64,000 nucleotides of DNA from Desulfurococcaceae archaeon MEX13E-LK6-19 (GCA_029637525.1 CP072660.1:1699612-1763611); one strand, 5' to 3'. Positions 1 to 9,481 are shown, counted from the first letter of the stretch. Notes: generated by a model not told the origin, from the letters alone. Numbers and translations are program-made.

Positions 1-1139
1 GGATCTATACCCCTCTAACAATAATAGATAATGGATTCATATACATCAAGGAAGGCATAATTAAGGACGTTGGCAGCGAGCCATGTCCCATAAAATGCTC
101 GAATATTATAAACGCCGAAGACCTTATTGTAGCCCCTGGCTTTATAGATACACATATTCATGGATACAAAGGCTATGATTCTAATGACTGTAAACCAGAG
201 AGTTTTCTCGAAATCTCAAAACTCATTACAAGACACGGCGTAACCGCGTTTATCCCATCAACTGTCACGGCATCACATGAAACACTTTTGGAGGCGTCAA
301 AAGCGGTTTACGAAGCAATAAAATCATGGAATGGCGGAGGAGCTAGAATACTTGGTCTACATCTTGAAGGACCCTACATTAGTAAAGAGAAAAGAGGTGC
401 CCAAAACCCAGAATACATTAGACCAGCTTCAAGACAAGAACTCAGAGAATACATCAAAGCCTCAAATAACCATATCAGACAGATCACTGTAGCACCGGAA
501 GCTCCTGGTGTAATTGATCTCATACCCTATGCTGTTGAAAACGAGATAACAGTTTCTATTGGTCACACGAATGCGTCCTACGAGGAAACCAGGAAAGCTA
601 TTGAAGCCGGGGCATCCAAGGCAACCCATTTATACAATGCAATGAAGTCTATCCATCACCGTGAACCAGGTCCTATCATAGCCCTGTTAGAAAACCCTGG
701 TGTCTACATAGAATTAATTACAGATTTTATTCATGTAAGCAAGCCTATGGTGAAGTTTACCATTGACTACGCAGGCTATGAACGCATAGTATTGATTACA
801 GATGCTATAAGCGCGACAATGCTCCCTGATGGAAAATACAGTCTAGGGGGACTCGATGTAATAGTCGAAAAAGGCGTCCCAAGGCTTGCTTCAACACATG
901 CACTCGCCGGTAGTACTCTTACAATGGATAAAGCCGTTAGAAACGTGTATAGCCTTGGCTACAGTCTCCAACAAGTACTATCAATGGCTACCTTGAATCC
1001 GGCTAAGTCAATCCATGCTATATACAGGGAGAAGATCGGTTTGATCAAACCAGGATTCAAGGCAGATATTGTTTTCCTCGATGAAAACCTCGAAGTAGTC
1101 AAGACCATGGTTGAAGGAGAACTTGTTTACGAAAAATAG
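1..1139 (+). CDS. nagA: N-acetylglucosamine-6-phosphate deacetylase, 5' end outside window
   Basis: This enzyme removes acetate from GlcNAc-6-P, giving glucosamine-6-P in the cytoplasm. The reading frame is open from the left edge (first full codon at base 3), so only the extreme N-terminus is missing. An ATG-less in-frame TTG at 288 is not the true start, because the metal-binding DTHIHG motif lies upstream of it. Family motifs follow in order: LHLEGPY (metal-ligand Glu), GHTNAS (His), THLYNAM (His, substrate loop) and LITDAI (catalytic Asp). It sits 30 bases upstream of the GlmS-like gene on the same strand, which points to shared amino-sugar metabolism, probably catabolism of GlcNAc or chitin-derived sugar. 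Family assignment is firm; physiological direction is inferred. Confidence 0.93.
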   Translation, partial: IYTPLTIIDNGFIYIKEGIIKDVGSEPCPIKCSNIINAEDLIVAPGFIDTHIHGYKGYDSNDCKPESFLEISKLITRHGVTAFIPSTVTASHETLLEASKAVYEAIKSWNGGGARILGLHLEGPYISKEKRGAQNPEYIRPASRQELREYIKASNNHIRQITVAPEAPGVIDLIPYAVENEITVSIGHTNASYEETRKAIEAGASKATHLYNAMKSIHHREPGPIIALLENPGVYIELITDFIHVSKPMVKFTIDYAGYERIVLITDAISATMLPDGKYSLGGLDVIVEKGVPRLASTHALAGSTLTMDKAVRNVYSLGYSLQQVLSMATLNPAKSIHAIYREKIGLIKPGFKADIVFLDENLEVVKTMVEGELVYEK

Positions 1140-1169
1140 TTCGTTGAACACCCCAGGTGAGGTGATATA

Positions 1170-2990
1170 ATGGGCGGTATATTCGGTGTGATATGCTCTG
1201 AGAAAATAGGTAAAGGTGTTGTAATAGAGGGGTTAAAGAGGCTAATTTACAGAGGATACGATGGCGCTGGAGTAGCTTTTCTCGATCCAAAAGGCAATAT
1301 TATCGTGAAGAAAGCACCTGGACATCTCGATGAAGCTGTTAAAAAAGCTGGTTTAGATGAAACTCCCTCAGATATCGTATTAGGGCATGTGAGATACGCT
1401 AGCAGAGGCTGGCCATCATATGAGAACACTCATCCTCTTCTCGACTGTGATGGAAAAATAGCTGTTGTCGGCGATGGTGTTATCGAGAACTATGAAGATG
1501 TAAAGAAAGAGCTTGAAAAGAAAGGACATAAATTCTCCTCGAGAACTGATACCGAGGTATTTGCTCACCTACTTGAAGAACTAGTCTACAAAGACAATAA
1601 AGAGCCATTAATAGCCATGGCAGAGGCCTCAAGAAAACTTAGTGGAGTCTACGCAATAGCGGCATTGTTTTCTGGGAGAAAGAAGCTCTATGCCGTAAAC
1701 ATGGGCCAGCCCATAGTGATAGGTCTAAGAAATGATGGTAGATGCGTCTATATTTCCAGCGACATACCTAGTCTCTACGGCTTTGCTGATGAGGCTCTTA
1801 TTCTTGAGGAGGGTATGGCTGCTGAAGTGGGTCTTGATGAGATAAAGGTTATCGATATCTCATCCTTCACAGAAGTAGGAGAACTTAAGAAGAAACGCGT
1901 CAAGTACCCTATCGAAGTCATTGACAAGGCTGGGTTCCCCCACTTTATGTTGAAAGAAATATATGAGATCCCGGACGCCATTATTAGGACAACATATTCA
2001 CTCATGGAGAAGTACTTGCGGCTGGCTTCAATGATTATTTATGGCGCAAAGAACGTGTACATCATAGCCAATGGCACGAGTCTCCATGCAGGACTAGTCT
2101 CATCATACTACTTCGCTGACTTAGCTGGCATAAACGTCAATGTAGTTAGCGCCGCCGAATTCCCATACTATGCTCTCGAAAATGTGTCTACAGGTACAGT
2201 AGTCATAGCAATAAGCCAAAGCGGTGAAACAAGTGATGTTATCAAGAGCGTTAAACTAGCCAAACAACGTGGTGCAGTAATAGTTGGTGTAACAAATGTT
2301 GTTGGTTCAAGACTAACTCTTGAATCAAACGTTTACCTACCAATAGGAGCCGGACCTGAGATCGCTGTTCCAGCAACAAAAACCTTCATCTCAACATTGA
2401 CCACAATGGCAATACTAGCAGGGTATACAGGATTATATACTGGCACCATTAACTATAATGAGTTCCAAGAACTAATCAAAGATCTAAGGGAGCATGCCAA
2501 GAAACTACGTGACGAAATAAAAACCTATGATAAAGTAGCCGAAGAAATATCCTCGAAACTACTTGGCTGGCATGACCTATACGTAGTTAGTAGTGGAATA
2601 AACTATCCTGTTGCCCTAGAAGCCGCACTAAAGTTAAAAGAAACCGCAATGCTTCACGCAGAAGGAGTTCAGCTAGGTGAATTAAGACACGGGCCCATGG
2701 TCTTAGTCAGAGAGAATTATCCAATAATCTTCATTAAACCTATTGAAGAAGCCGCAATAGAGCTATATAATCGCGTTGCAAGAGAGGCACTAAGTAAAGG
2801 AGCACTAATAGTTACTGTAACACAGGATGGAGAAGGATACGGTTTACTACTCAAGACAAAACCTACTAATAGAGTTCTCTCCCCAATAACATCAATTATC
2901 CCGCTACAACTCCTAGCATATCATATTGGAAGAAAACAAGGACTGCCAATAGATACGCCACCAGGGTTAGCAAAAGCTATCACAACATAA
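1170..2990 (+). CDS. GlmS-like glucosamine-6-phosphate synthase/deaminase lacking the glutaminase cysteine
   Basis: The 606 residues have the full GlmS layout: N-terminal class II amidotransferase-like domain (about 1-240) and two SIS sugar-isomerase domains (about 285-600). The SIS part looks active: SQSGETSD phosphate loop, KLKETAMLHAE with the catalytic Glu, GELRHGP, and C-terminal LAKAITT with the Lys that binds the sugar. The amidotransferase part does not: the protein begins MGGIFG where active GlmS has MCGI, so the Cys nucleophile is Gly, and the oxyanion Asn-Gly is Asp-Gly (VVGDGVIENY). The Arg of the GHVRYA motif remains. A GAGGTGAT site precedes ATG 1170. Ammonia-dependent synthesis, or deamination of NagA's product, fits better than glutamine-dependent synthesis; this is inference. 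Confidence 0.9.
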   Translation: MGGIFGVICSEKIGKGVVIEGLKRLIYRGYDGAGVAFLDPKGNIIVKKAPGHLDEAVKKAGLDETPSDIVLGHVRYASRGWPSYENTHPLLDCDGKIAVVGDGVIENYEDVKKELEKKGHKFSSRTDTEVFAHLLEELVYKDNKEPLIAMAEASRKLSGVYAIAALFSGRKKLYAVNMGQPIVIGLRNDGRCVYISSDIPSLYGFADEALILEEGMAAEVGLDEIKVIDISSFTEVGELKKKRVKYPIEVIDKAGFPHFMLKEIYEIPDAIIRTTYSLMEKYLRLASMIIYGAKNVYIIANGTSLHAGLVSSYYFADLAGINVNVVSAAEFPYYALENVSTGTVVIAISQSGETSDVIKSVKLAKQRGAVIVGVTNVVGSRLTLESNVYLPIGAGPEIAVPATKTFISTLTTMAILAGYTGLYTGTINYNEFQELIKDLREHAKKLRDEIKTYDKVAEEISSKLLGWHDLYVVSSGINYPVALEAALKLKETAMLHAEGVQLGELRHGPMVLVRENYPIIFIKPIEEAAIELYNRVAREALSKGALIVTVTQDGEGYGLLLKTKPTNRVLSPITSIIPLQLLAYHIGRKQGLPIDTPPGLAKAITT

Positions 2991-2997
2991 ACATGAT

Positions 2998-3053
2998 TAT
3001 TCAGCACGACCAATCTTCATCACAGAATCAGCGATAGCTGGTAACATCATTCA
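2998..3053 (-). ncRNA. box C/D guide sRNA (candidate)
   Basis: Read on the minus strand: box C ATGATGT (3050-3044), a 12-nt guide (3043-3032), box D' CTGA (3031-3028), 4-nt spacer, box C' GTGATGA (3023-3017), a 12-nt guide (3016-3005) and box D CTGA (3004-3001). Both guides have the canonical archaeal length. The D' guide TACCAGCTATCG is complementary to CGAUAGCUGGUA, close to the conserved GAUAGCUGGUU of 23S rRNA domain II as I recall it. It lies between the 3' ends of two convergent genes. Call rests on box spacing and guide content. Confidence 0.8.
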
Positions 3054-3099
3054 ACCCATAATATTTTTACAAATAAATAGAGGGGTTAAAAACAGGTTA

Positions 3100-4974
3100 T
3101 TAGTTGCCCAGTATTTTCCTTATGAATGCTAGTATGTCACAATACTCCTTGATCTTCACTTCAGGCGATGAACCCATATGCCCACTTACTGTCTCCACTC
3201 TAAGATATACTGGTGCCCCAACCTTCTCTAGTTTTGCAACAAATTTTAGTGCATGACCTGGGTGTACTCTATCATCGTGTAGCCCCGTATACACCAGTGC
3301 CGGAGGATACTTCACTCCTTCCCTGACGTTATGGTATGGTGAGTATTTTATTAAGAACTCCTTGTCTTTCGGGTTATCGGGGTCACCATACTCTGTAGTC
3401 CATAGCTTCCCTACGTAGAGTTTATGGAATCTCAGCATATCAATGACAGGATAGCCTATCAATGCTACATCGAAGAGTTCTGGCGCCTGGACCATTGTTG
3501 CAGCTACGAGAAGCCCTCCATTACTAATACCCCAACCTATGGTCTTCAACCCCTTGTCTTTAATGTACTTAAGAACTGCTTTATAGTCCTCGAATACATT
3601 TTGTTTGTTTTCTCTCATACCCATTCGATGCCATTTTTCTCCATATTCTCCTCCACCACGTAGATTAGCTACAACAAATACTCCACCTTCTTCAACAAAA
3701 GCAGCCATCCCGCTTAGGAAGAAAGGTGTTATTGATATACCGAAACCACCATAACCATATACTATTGCTTTACTTGATTGCTTTCTCTTGTTCCGCACAA
3801 TAAACATATGTATACGTGCACCATCACTGGATGTTGTCCACTCTTCTTCTACAATTACGTCTAAACCTGTTTTGTGCCCATAAACCTCTTTAACACCATT
3901 GTCTTCAACAACACATAATACTGGAGGATTACTAAAGGATTCTACAGTGAAATAGACCTTGTTATCGAAGAACCTCATGCCTCTTATAGAAGAAGGTTCT
4001 TTGAATTTATGTTCACTAATTAATTTCCCGTCTAGACTGTAAACTCTAAGTCTACTCGATGCGTCAACAAGATAGTTTGCATAAATCTTGTTTCCAACAA
4101 GTATAGCCATATGGAGAGGATACTTGTCTTCACTAACTACTTCCTGTATAGAGCCATTTAGAATACGAACTATTCTACCAAGCCCATTACCATCATAGTA
4201 GATAATGTATGCATAGTCGCCATTATACCCTATTGGTTGTGCTCTATATTGACCGCCATCAAGGACAAGTTTCCATGTAGACGGATCTTTTCTATATCCT
4301 CCGTAAATTATTGATTTACTCCAACCATACTCGACAACAATAAAGATCCTGTTTGGATCCCATGTTTCTTCAATCCACATCATGTAATTCGTGCCAAATT
4401 GTTTCCCAAAAACTATCTCTTCTTCACCACTAGAAGAGTCTCTTAGAAATATTCTTTCGGCAGGCGCTTTCACTCCATCAGGTGTTTCGCCACGCCTATA
4501 GAATCTAGCATAATAATACTTCCGTTCATCAATCCATACAATACCCCATACAGAACCCTTTAATTCGTCAATAACTTTCTTGCTTTCTGGCTCAATTATT
4601 TTCAAGAAACCCTCATCACTACCCGCTACAGTATAGAAGAACCCTAGTTTATCACCATCATGTGACGCATAAATAGCACTTATAATAACATACTCCCCAA
4701 GTTCCTTAGATGAAACAACGTCTTCTACTTCACCACTCCATTTAAGCAACTTGATCTTATATACATTCGATTCACGCACAAGCATGTAGAAACCTTTAGC
4801 AGTTGGCACAAAAAGCAAGATATACGGCATTCCATAGTATTTCTTTATCTTCTCTTCAAATTTACTAGGCAGATCACCAACAAATTCTCTAAATTTTTTA
4901 TTATGTTCTTCAATAAACTTTCTTGTCTTTGGATCATCAAGGTTTTCCAGCCATATAAACGGGTCTTCGCTCAA
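3100..4974 (-). CDS. prolyl oligopeptidase family serine peptidase (S9A)
   Basis: This cytoplasmic peptidase would cut short peptides after proline. The 624 residues have an N-terminal seven-bladed propeller-like region (about 1-370, beta-rich, no signal peptide) and a C-terminal alpha/beta hydrolase domain. The catalytic triad is readable: Ser near residue 485 in GWGISNGG, Asp near 567 in HDDRVHPGHA and His near 600 in SGHMGSS. The opening SEDPFIWLENLDDPKTRKFIEEHN is typical of the propeller N-terminus. Length is slightly below the roughly 680-710 of classical prolyl oligopeptidases, as in archaeal members. It stands alone, tail to tail with the amino-sugar genes. In this peptide-fermenting context it probably works after oligopeptide import. 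Confidence 0.92.
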   Translation of the reverse strand: MSEDPFIWLENLDDPKTRKFIEEHNKKFREFVGDLPSKFEEKIKKYYGMPYILLFVPTAKGFYMLVRESNVYKIKLLKWSGEVEDVVSSKELGEYVIISAIYASHDGDKLGFFYTVAGSDEGFLKIIEPESKKVIDELKGSVWGIVWIDERKYYYARFYRRGETPDGVKAPAERIFLRDSSSGEEEIVFGKQFGTNYMMWIEETWDPNRIFIVVEYGWSKSIIYGGYRKDPSTWKLVLDGGQYRAQPIGYNGDYAYIIYYDGNGLGRIVRILNGSIQEVVSEDKYPLHMAILVGNKIYANYLVDASSRLRVYSLDGKLISEHKFKEPSSIRGMRFFDNKVYFTVESFSNPPVLCVVEDNGVKEVYGHKTGLDVIVEEEWTTSSDGARIHMFIVRNKRKQSSKAIVYGYGGFGISITPFFLSGMAAFVEEGGVFVVANLRGGGEYGEKWHRMGMRENKQNVFEDYKAVLKYIKDKGLKTIGWGISNGGLLVAATMVQAPELFDVALIGYPVIDMLRFHKLYVGKLWTTEYGDPDNPKDKEFLIKYSPYHNVREGVKYPPALVYTGLHDDRVHPGHALKFVAKLEKVGAPVYLRVETVSGHMGSSPEVKIKEYCDILAFIRKILGN

Positions 4975-5079
4975 GATTCACCACACAATAATGGTTTTAC
5001 AAAAAACAAAAGTAAATAAATTAGATTACTTTAGTCTAATTTTATGTAATCTACAAGTGATTGATCGAGGTAGACTGTA

Positions 5080-5901
5080 TTGGCACTTTATTTTATTGGC
5101 CTAGGTCTTACGATAGAGCATTTATCTATTGGTGCAATTAATGTGCTTCGGCGATGTAGCAAAATCTATGTTGACTCCTACACTAATATTGTACCAGATT
5201 TCTCTCTCCAAAAACTAAAGGAAATCATTGGAGACAATGTAAACATTCTTCTTGCTGAAAGAAAGGATCTTGAGGGAGAGAATATTAGGAAAATAATTGA
5301 AGAAGCTTCCATCGCCGACATAGCTATTTTAGTGCCAGGTGATCCGTTTATAGCTACTACTCATGATGCTATAAGACTTGAGGCTCTTGAAAAAGGTATT
5401 GAAGTACATGTAATCCATGGCGTGAGTATCTATTCAGTTGCGCCTAGTGCCACGGGTTTACAAGCATACAAATTCGGTAAAACAGTAACTCTAGTTTATC
5501 CAAGAAACATGAAGCCATATACTACAATAGAAGTCATTAGAGAAAATAAACAACGAGGTCTTCACACTCTTGTTCTTCTTGATTTAAAACTTGAAGAAAA
5601 CATAGCGATGACAATTAATGAGGCTGTAGACATACTCATCACGCTTGAAAACGAGTACTGCAAAGAATACAACTGCAAGCCAATACTAGCTAATACATTA
5701 GCAGTAGGATGCGCACAACTTGGAACAAGAAACCAGTTTATTAGAGCTGATTACTTGTATAGACTCAAAGAATACAAGTATCCTGATCCACCTCATTCAA
5801 TAATTATCGTTGGCAAAACCCATCCAATAGAACTTGATATACTTAAGTATATCGGCAAAATGCCTGATGACGTATACAAGTACTTTTCTTCATTAAGGTA
5901 A
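5080..5901 (+). CDS. dphB: diphthine synthase
   Basis: DphB is the SAM-dependent methyltransferase that builds diphthine on the diphthamide histidine of elongation factor 2. The 273 residues begin ALYFIGLGL, the first SAM-binding strand of the tetrapyrrole-methylase fold. LVPGDPFIATTH, VIHGVSIYSVAPSATGLQAYKFG and PPHSIIIVGK are characteristic of the archaeal/eukaryotic Dph5/DphB family. Length matches the family. Start is TTG at 5080, with GAGGT a few bases upstream. It is monocistronic between the peptidase and the ABC importer. This gene is a good marker of archaeal identity, since bacteria lack diphthamide. Confidence 0.95.
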   Translation: MALYFIGLGLTIEHLSIGAINVLRRCSKIYVDSYTNIVPDFSLQKLKEIIGDNVNILLAERKDLEGENIRKIIEEASIADIAILVPGDPFIATTHDAIRLEALEKGIEVHVIHGVSIYSVAPSATGLQAYKFGKTVTLVYPRNMKPYTTIEVIRENKQRGLHTLVLLDLKLEENIAMTINEAVDILITLENEYCKEYNCKPILANTLAVGCAQLGTRNQFIRADYLYRLKEYKYPDPPHSIIIVGKTHPIELDILKYIGKMPDDVYKYFSSLR

Positions 5902-5979
5902 TTCACGGCGACTTAGTAAATCTTATATATTCTATTGCTGGTCTACACAACTAGAAAACCATATGGCTGAGGTGACCAT

Positions 5980-7113
5980 ATGGTGCACAAACATTACTAC
6001 ACGATAATTGCGTTACTTCTGATAACATTGTGCTTTACTGCATCAACACCATTATACGCACAGACATACATCGAAGACGCTCTACATAGAACCATCACTA
6101 TCGAAAAAACACCATCTAGAGTTATCTCGTTGGCACCAAGTATCACTGAGATATTGTTTGCACTAGGTCTTGAGGACAAGGTAATTGGTGTAGACTCTAT
6201 TTCATACAATGATACTTATCTTGGTATTCACAAGTACGTTATTGAGAACAATGTAACTAGTGTAGGAGGATACTGGTGGAGCACAATAAGTGTTGAAACA
6301 ATCTTGTCTTTAGAACCAGATCTTATTTTAGCTGATGCCGGTGCCCATGTTAAACTACTTGATACCTTTGAAGAATATAATCTAACCACTGTATACCTGT
6401 ACGGTGGTTCAGCAAAATCCCTTCAGGACATATACTATGACATAGATGTTATAAGTAAAATATTCGGTGTAAACAATACAATTACCTCACAACTAATAAA
6501 CGATATAGAGGAGAATATTTCCAAAGCAAAAACTATCATTGACAACATCGGGTTCAATAGAACAGTAAGAGTGCTTGTTGTCGTAGGGTTCTATAATGGT
6601 ATATGGGTTGCAGGAAAAGCAACATTCATAGATGACATAGTATCAAGAATAGGTCTCGTAAACGTGGCAAACAACGTTGGATGGTATACAGTAAACATAG
6701 AGACAATATCAGCGTTAAACCCCGATGTAATAGTTGTAACCAACATGGGTGGTTTTGTAACAAACAGCACCCTAGAAGAATACGGGCTAACCAGTATAGG
6801 CACGAAGATACTACTGCTTTCACCGAAAGAAACAGATCTACTGACCAGGCCGGGTCCACTAATAGGATATGGTGCTATTCTTTTAGCAAAAAGAATAGCT
6901 GAATTATTCCCTGCACCCACAACCACTACATCGGTAATTAAGGAATACACAACATCAACAACCACAACAACAGAGACTACCACAACAACGACAGCCACAA
7001 CTACATCAATACAAGAACAAGAATCACAAAACTATATTCCCTATATTGCTATGGCGGTAATTGCTATAGTGGCGCTGGGCATAGGATATTTCTTAGGTAA
7101 GAAGATAAGATAA
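5980..7113 (+). CDS. ABC importer substrate-binding protein, BtuF/FepB type, membrane-anchored
   Basis: This is the extracytoplasmic receptor for vitamin B12 or an iron chelate. It has a signal peptide (about residues 1-28, ending LYAQ), a PBP2-like lobe beginning with DALHRTITIEKTPSRVISLAPSITEILFALG, and a second lobe ending near residue 310. A Thr/Ser-rich stalk (about 318-350) and a C-terminal transmembrane helix followed by GKKIR come last. The start follows a strong GAGGTGA site. The permease follows after 6 bases and the ATPase overlaps that, so the three genes are one operon. The stalk plus anchor replaces the lipid anchor of bacterial binding proteins. Substrate (cobalamin or Fe-siderophore) cannot be told from sequence. 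Confidence 0.9.
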   Translation: MVHKHYYTIIALLLITLCFTASTPLYAQTYIEDALHRTITIEKTPSRVISLAPSITEILFALGLEDKVIGVDSISYNDTYLGIHKYVIENNVTSVGGYWWSTISVETILSLEPDLILADAGAHVKLLDTFEEYNLTTVYLYGGSAKSLQDIYYDIDVISKIFGVNNTITSQLINDIEENISKAKTIIDNIGFNRTVRVLVVVGFYNGIWVAGKATFIDDIVSRIGLVNVANNVGWYTVNIETISALNPDVIVVTNMGGFVTNSTLEEYGLTSIGTKILLLSPKETDLLTRPGPLIGYGAILLAKRIAELFPAPTTTTSVIKEYTTSTTTTTETTTTTTATTTSIQEQESQNYIPYIAMAVIAIVALGIGYFLGKKIR

Positions 7114-7119
7114 TGAGAA

Positions 7120-8103
7120 GTGGGTTTTATGCTTAAAGAAAAGATGTTTTTGTTTGTATTTTACACTTCATTGTTTATACTCGTTCTTGTTCTTCTCTCA
7201 ATATACTTTCTCCATGCGGGAACAGGGGCCCCCATACCCGCCGTAATTGAATACAGGACAACGCGTATATTACTGGCAATTTTTGCTGGTGGTATCCTAG
7301 CATTATCTGGTAATTACCTGCAATCAGCTCTGAGGAACCCTCTTGTCGACCACTATATACTCGGCGTTGGTAGTGGCGCTGTTTTCTCAACATATCTTTT
7401 CTACTTGATCGTTGATATCCACGGTATTAGCAATTACAATCTAGTTTATCTCCAATCAGCGTTCAGCATTGTTGGCGGACTCACAGCCTTAACAATAACA
7501 ATTATTGTAGCAGAGTACGTTGGCGGAAGTGATACAGCTTATGTGTTGGCGGGAATAGGTGTTACATCAGTATTTAGTGGGGCTGCCATTGTTTTATCAT
7601 GCTTTATCATACCAAAGCATCCGTATATTGTGCATGCACTCATAGGATCACTAGTTCTTGCTTCACGAAAATGGATTCCAATACTTGGCTCATTATATAT
7701 AGTATCAATATTTTCATATATCCTATTAGCAAAACCGTTGAATGCCGTGTTTCTCGGGGACGAATATGCTCATCAATTGGGATATAATCCCAGGAAGATA
7801 AGATTCTTTACAATATTGTATGCAGGAATAGTTTCATCGATAGTTGTTGCTTGTTGTGGTACCATAGGTTTTCTTGGACTAGTTGTACCACATCTGGCAA
7901 GATTTCTTTTGAAGACAAGCGATAACCGGTATACTGTACCTTTATCTTTTGTAATAGGTTCTCTTATACTCTTGATAGCTGATAATTTCTCGAGGATATA
8001 TCTTGTATCAAGTATAGGCGAGGTTCCCGTGGGTGCACTTGTATCATTGATGGGCGCTCCATTCTACTTGTTAATTCTCGCTAAGAGGTTGAGGAGGCTA
8101 TGA
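7120..8103 (+). CDS. ABC importer permease, BtuC/FecCD family
   Basis: This 327-residue integral membrane protein is rich in transmembrane helices. FecCD-family signatures are visible: an early RTTRILLAIFAGGILALSG, YILGVGSGAVFS, FLGDEYAHQLG near residue 215, and the cytoplasmic coupling region TIGFLGLVVPHLAR near 250. Two starts are possible: GTG 7120 or ATG 7129. The second has a weak GTGG ribosome site just upstream and may be the real one. Its stop overlaps the ATPase start by four bases (ATGA), implying translational coupling. It forms the transmembrane channel of the importer with the neighbouring binding protein and ATPase. Confidence 0.92.
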   Translation: MGFMLKEKMFLFVFYTSLFILVLVLLSIYFLHAGTGAPIPAVIEYRTTRILLAIFAGGILALSGNYLQSALRNPLVDHYILGVGSGAVFSTYLFYLIVDIHGISNYNLVYLQSAFSIVGGLTALTITIIVAEYVGGSDTAYVLAGIGVTSVFSGAAIVLSCFIIPKHPYIVHALIGSLVLASRKWIPILGSLYIVSIFSYILLAKPLNAVFLGDEYAHQLGYNPRKIRFFTILYAGIVSSIVVACCGTIGFLGLVVPHLARFLLKTSDNRYTVPLSFVIGSLILLIADNFSRIYLVSSIGEVPVGALVSLMGAPFYLLILAKRLRRL

Positions 8104-8873
8104 AGAAAATCAGGGTAGAAAATCTTGTGGTAAAGTATCGTGGCGTTATCGAGGCTGTCAAGAATATCTGTTTTAGCGTAAAAGAGGGGGAGGTATTAGG
8201 AATTCTTGGACCCAATGGTGCTGGCAAGACTACTATACTGAAGGCTATAGCAAAGCTTGTTGATTACAAGGGTGCTATTTATATTGATGGGGCAGAGGTG
8301 GCCAGGACTCCTATGAAAACTATAGCTCGTATCATATCTTATGCTAGCGATATCAGGACACCAGACTTCATGCCTCTTTCAGTTAAAGAAGCCTTGCTCA
8401 TGTCTAGATATCCTAGAATGAAGGGTTTCTTCGAGAAAAGAGAAGACATAGCTATTGTCGATAAAATCATGAAGAGACTGAACATACATAATCTTAGTGA
8501 TAGGAAATTAAGTGAGCTCAGCTCTGGTGAGCTTAGAAAAGTAGTTATCGCTATGGCTCTTGCCAAGGAACCTAAGTATATTTTGTTAGATGAACCCGAT
8601 AGTCACCTCGATCTCCACTCTAAAATAATGGTTTCAAATATGATAAAAGAACTTGCTAAAGACCATGTAATAGTGTTTACAAGCCATGACATATTATTCA
8701 CAATTAATACTGCCGATTATATACTCCTTATAAAGAACGGAATGGTCGTAAAGTATGGTTCTGTTGAAAAAGTAGTCGAAGATAATGTTCTAGAAAAAGT
8801 TTACAATGTCAAATTCATCCGCGTAAAAATTAATGGAAGAATACTACCTATACCTGTTTACCTGTCTTCATGA
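8100..8873 (+). CDS. ABC importer ATP-binding protein, BtuD/FecE type
   Basis: This ATPase drives import by the preceding binding protein and permease. The 257 residues contain Walker A GPNGAGKTT (about 39-47), signature LSSGELRK (about 140), Walker B YILLDEPDSHLD (about 160-170) and the switch histidine in FTSHD. The signature has Ser-Ser-Gly-Glu in place of the usual Ser-Gly-Gly-Gln but keeps the key Ser and Gly. The start overlaps the permease stop. The 3' end overlaps the convergent isochorismatase-fold gene by 26 bp, so there is no room for a separate terminator. Confidence 0.93.
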   Translation: MKKIRVENLVVKYRGVIEAVKNICFSVKEGEVLGILGPNGAGKTTILKAIAKLVDYKGAIYIDGAEVARTPMKTIARIISYASDIRTPDFMPLSVKEALLMSRYPRMKGFFEKREDIAIVDKIMKRLNIHNLSDRKLSELSSGELRKVVIAMALAKEPKYILLDEPDSHLDLHSKIMVSNMIKELAKDHVIVFTSHDILFTINTADYILLIKNGMVVKYGSVEKVVEDNVLEKVYNVKFIRVKINGRILPIPVYLSS

Positions 8874-9402
8874 CTTCTATAGCTGTCTTTGAGTCAACTA
8901 TTTTTGCTCCATAAATTTTCCTCATATACTCAAGGGCATACTCATGGTCCTTCTCACTAAACGCTGCAACACCATCCTCAACGACGATAATATTGTATCC
9001 ATAGTAGAATGCATCACCAACAGTATGCAGTACACATATATGAGTATGTATCCCCGTAACAATAATTGTGTCAACACCCTTAGATCTCAGAACAAGATCT
9101 AGGGGAGTGTCTCTAAAACCACTATATCCATGCTTAGGAATCACAATATCGTTTTCTGATGGTGCAAGCTCATCTATTATTTTGGCTTCACTACTTCCTG
9201 CTAATGCATGTGGACCCCAGAGTTTTAACTCAGGATCAGAGGGATAGTGCTGGTCTACAACATGGATAACAGGGACACCTCTTTCATGGGCTGCCTCAAT
9301 GAGTTTCTTGATAATGGGCACGATTTTCTCTGCTTGTGGAGAACGAAGTCGTCCTTTAACAAACTCGTAAAGCATGTCAACTATTATAAGAGCTGGTTTC
9401 AC
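8848..9402 (-). CDS. isochorismatase-family cysteine hydrolase, nicotinamidase-like
   Basis: A 184-residue cytoplasmic hydrolase of the PncA/isochorismatase fold. The triad positions are visible: Asp9 in ALIIVDM, Lys in VIPKHGYSGF (about residue 91) and Cys in THICVLHT (about residue 127). The preceding TGIHTH matches the T-G-x-x-T/H pattern of this family. Family members include nicotinamidase, which feeds NAD salvage, and several unrelated amidases; I cannot separate these by eye. The HVVDQHYP region gives plausible metal-ligand positions (Asp, His) for nicotinamidase. It converges on the ABC importer ATPase with a 26-bp overlap and is not in an operon. Confidence 0.88.
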   Translation of the reverse strand: MKPALIIVDMLYEFVKGRLRSPQAEKIVPIIKKLIEAAHERGVPVIHVVDQHYPSDPELKLWGPHALAGSSEAKIIDELAPSENDIVIPKHGYSGFRDTPLDLVLRSKGVDTIIVTGIHTHICVLHTVGDAFYYGYNIIVVEDGVAAFSEKDHEYALEYMRKIYGAKIVDSKTAIEVMKTGKQV

Positions 9403-9481
9403 GTATTTCCACCTTACTGTATTCTATGAGCTAATCAGTTAATTAGCTATCCTGACTATAGTATCACAGGGCAGTATTGTT

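Noticed and set aside
6591-6998. 135-codon frame opposite the BtuF-like gene
   Set aside because: It is Val-rich because it is the complement of the Thr-rich stalk and ectodomain codons; the plus-strand frame has a signal peptide, domain motifs and operon context.
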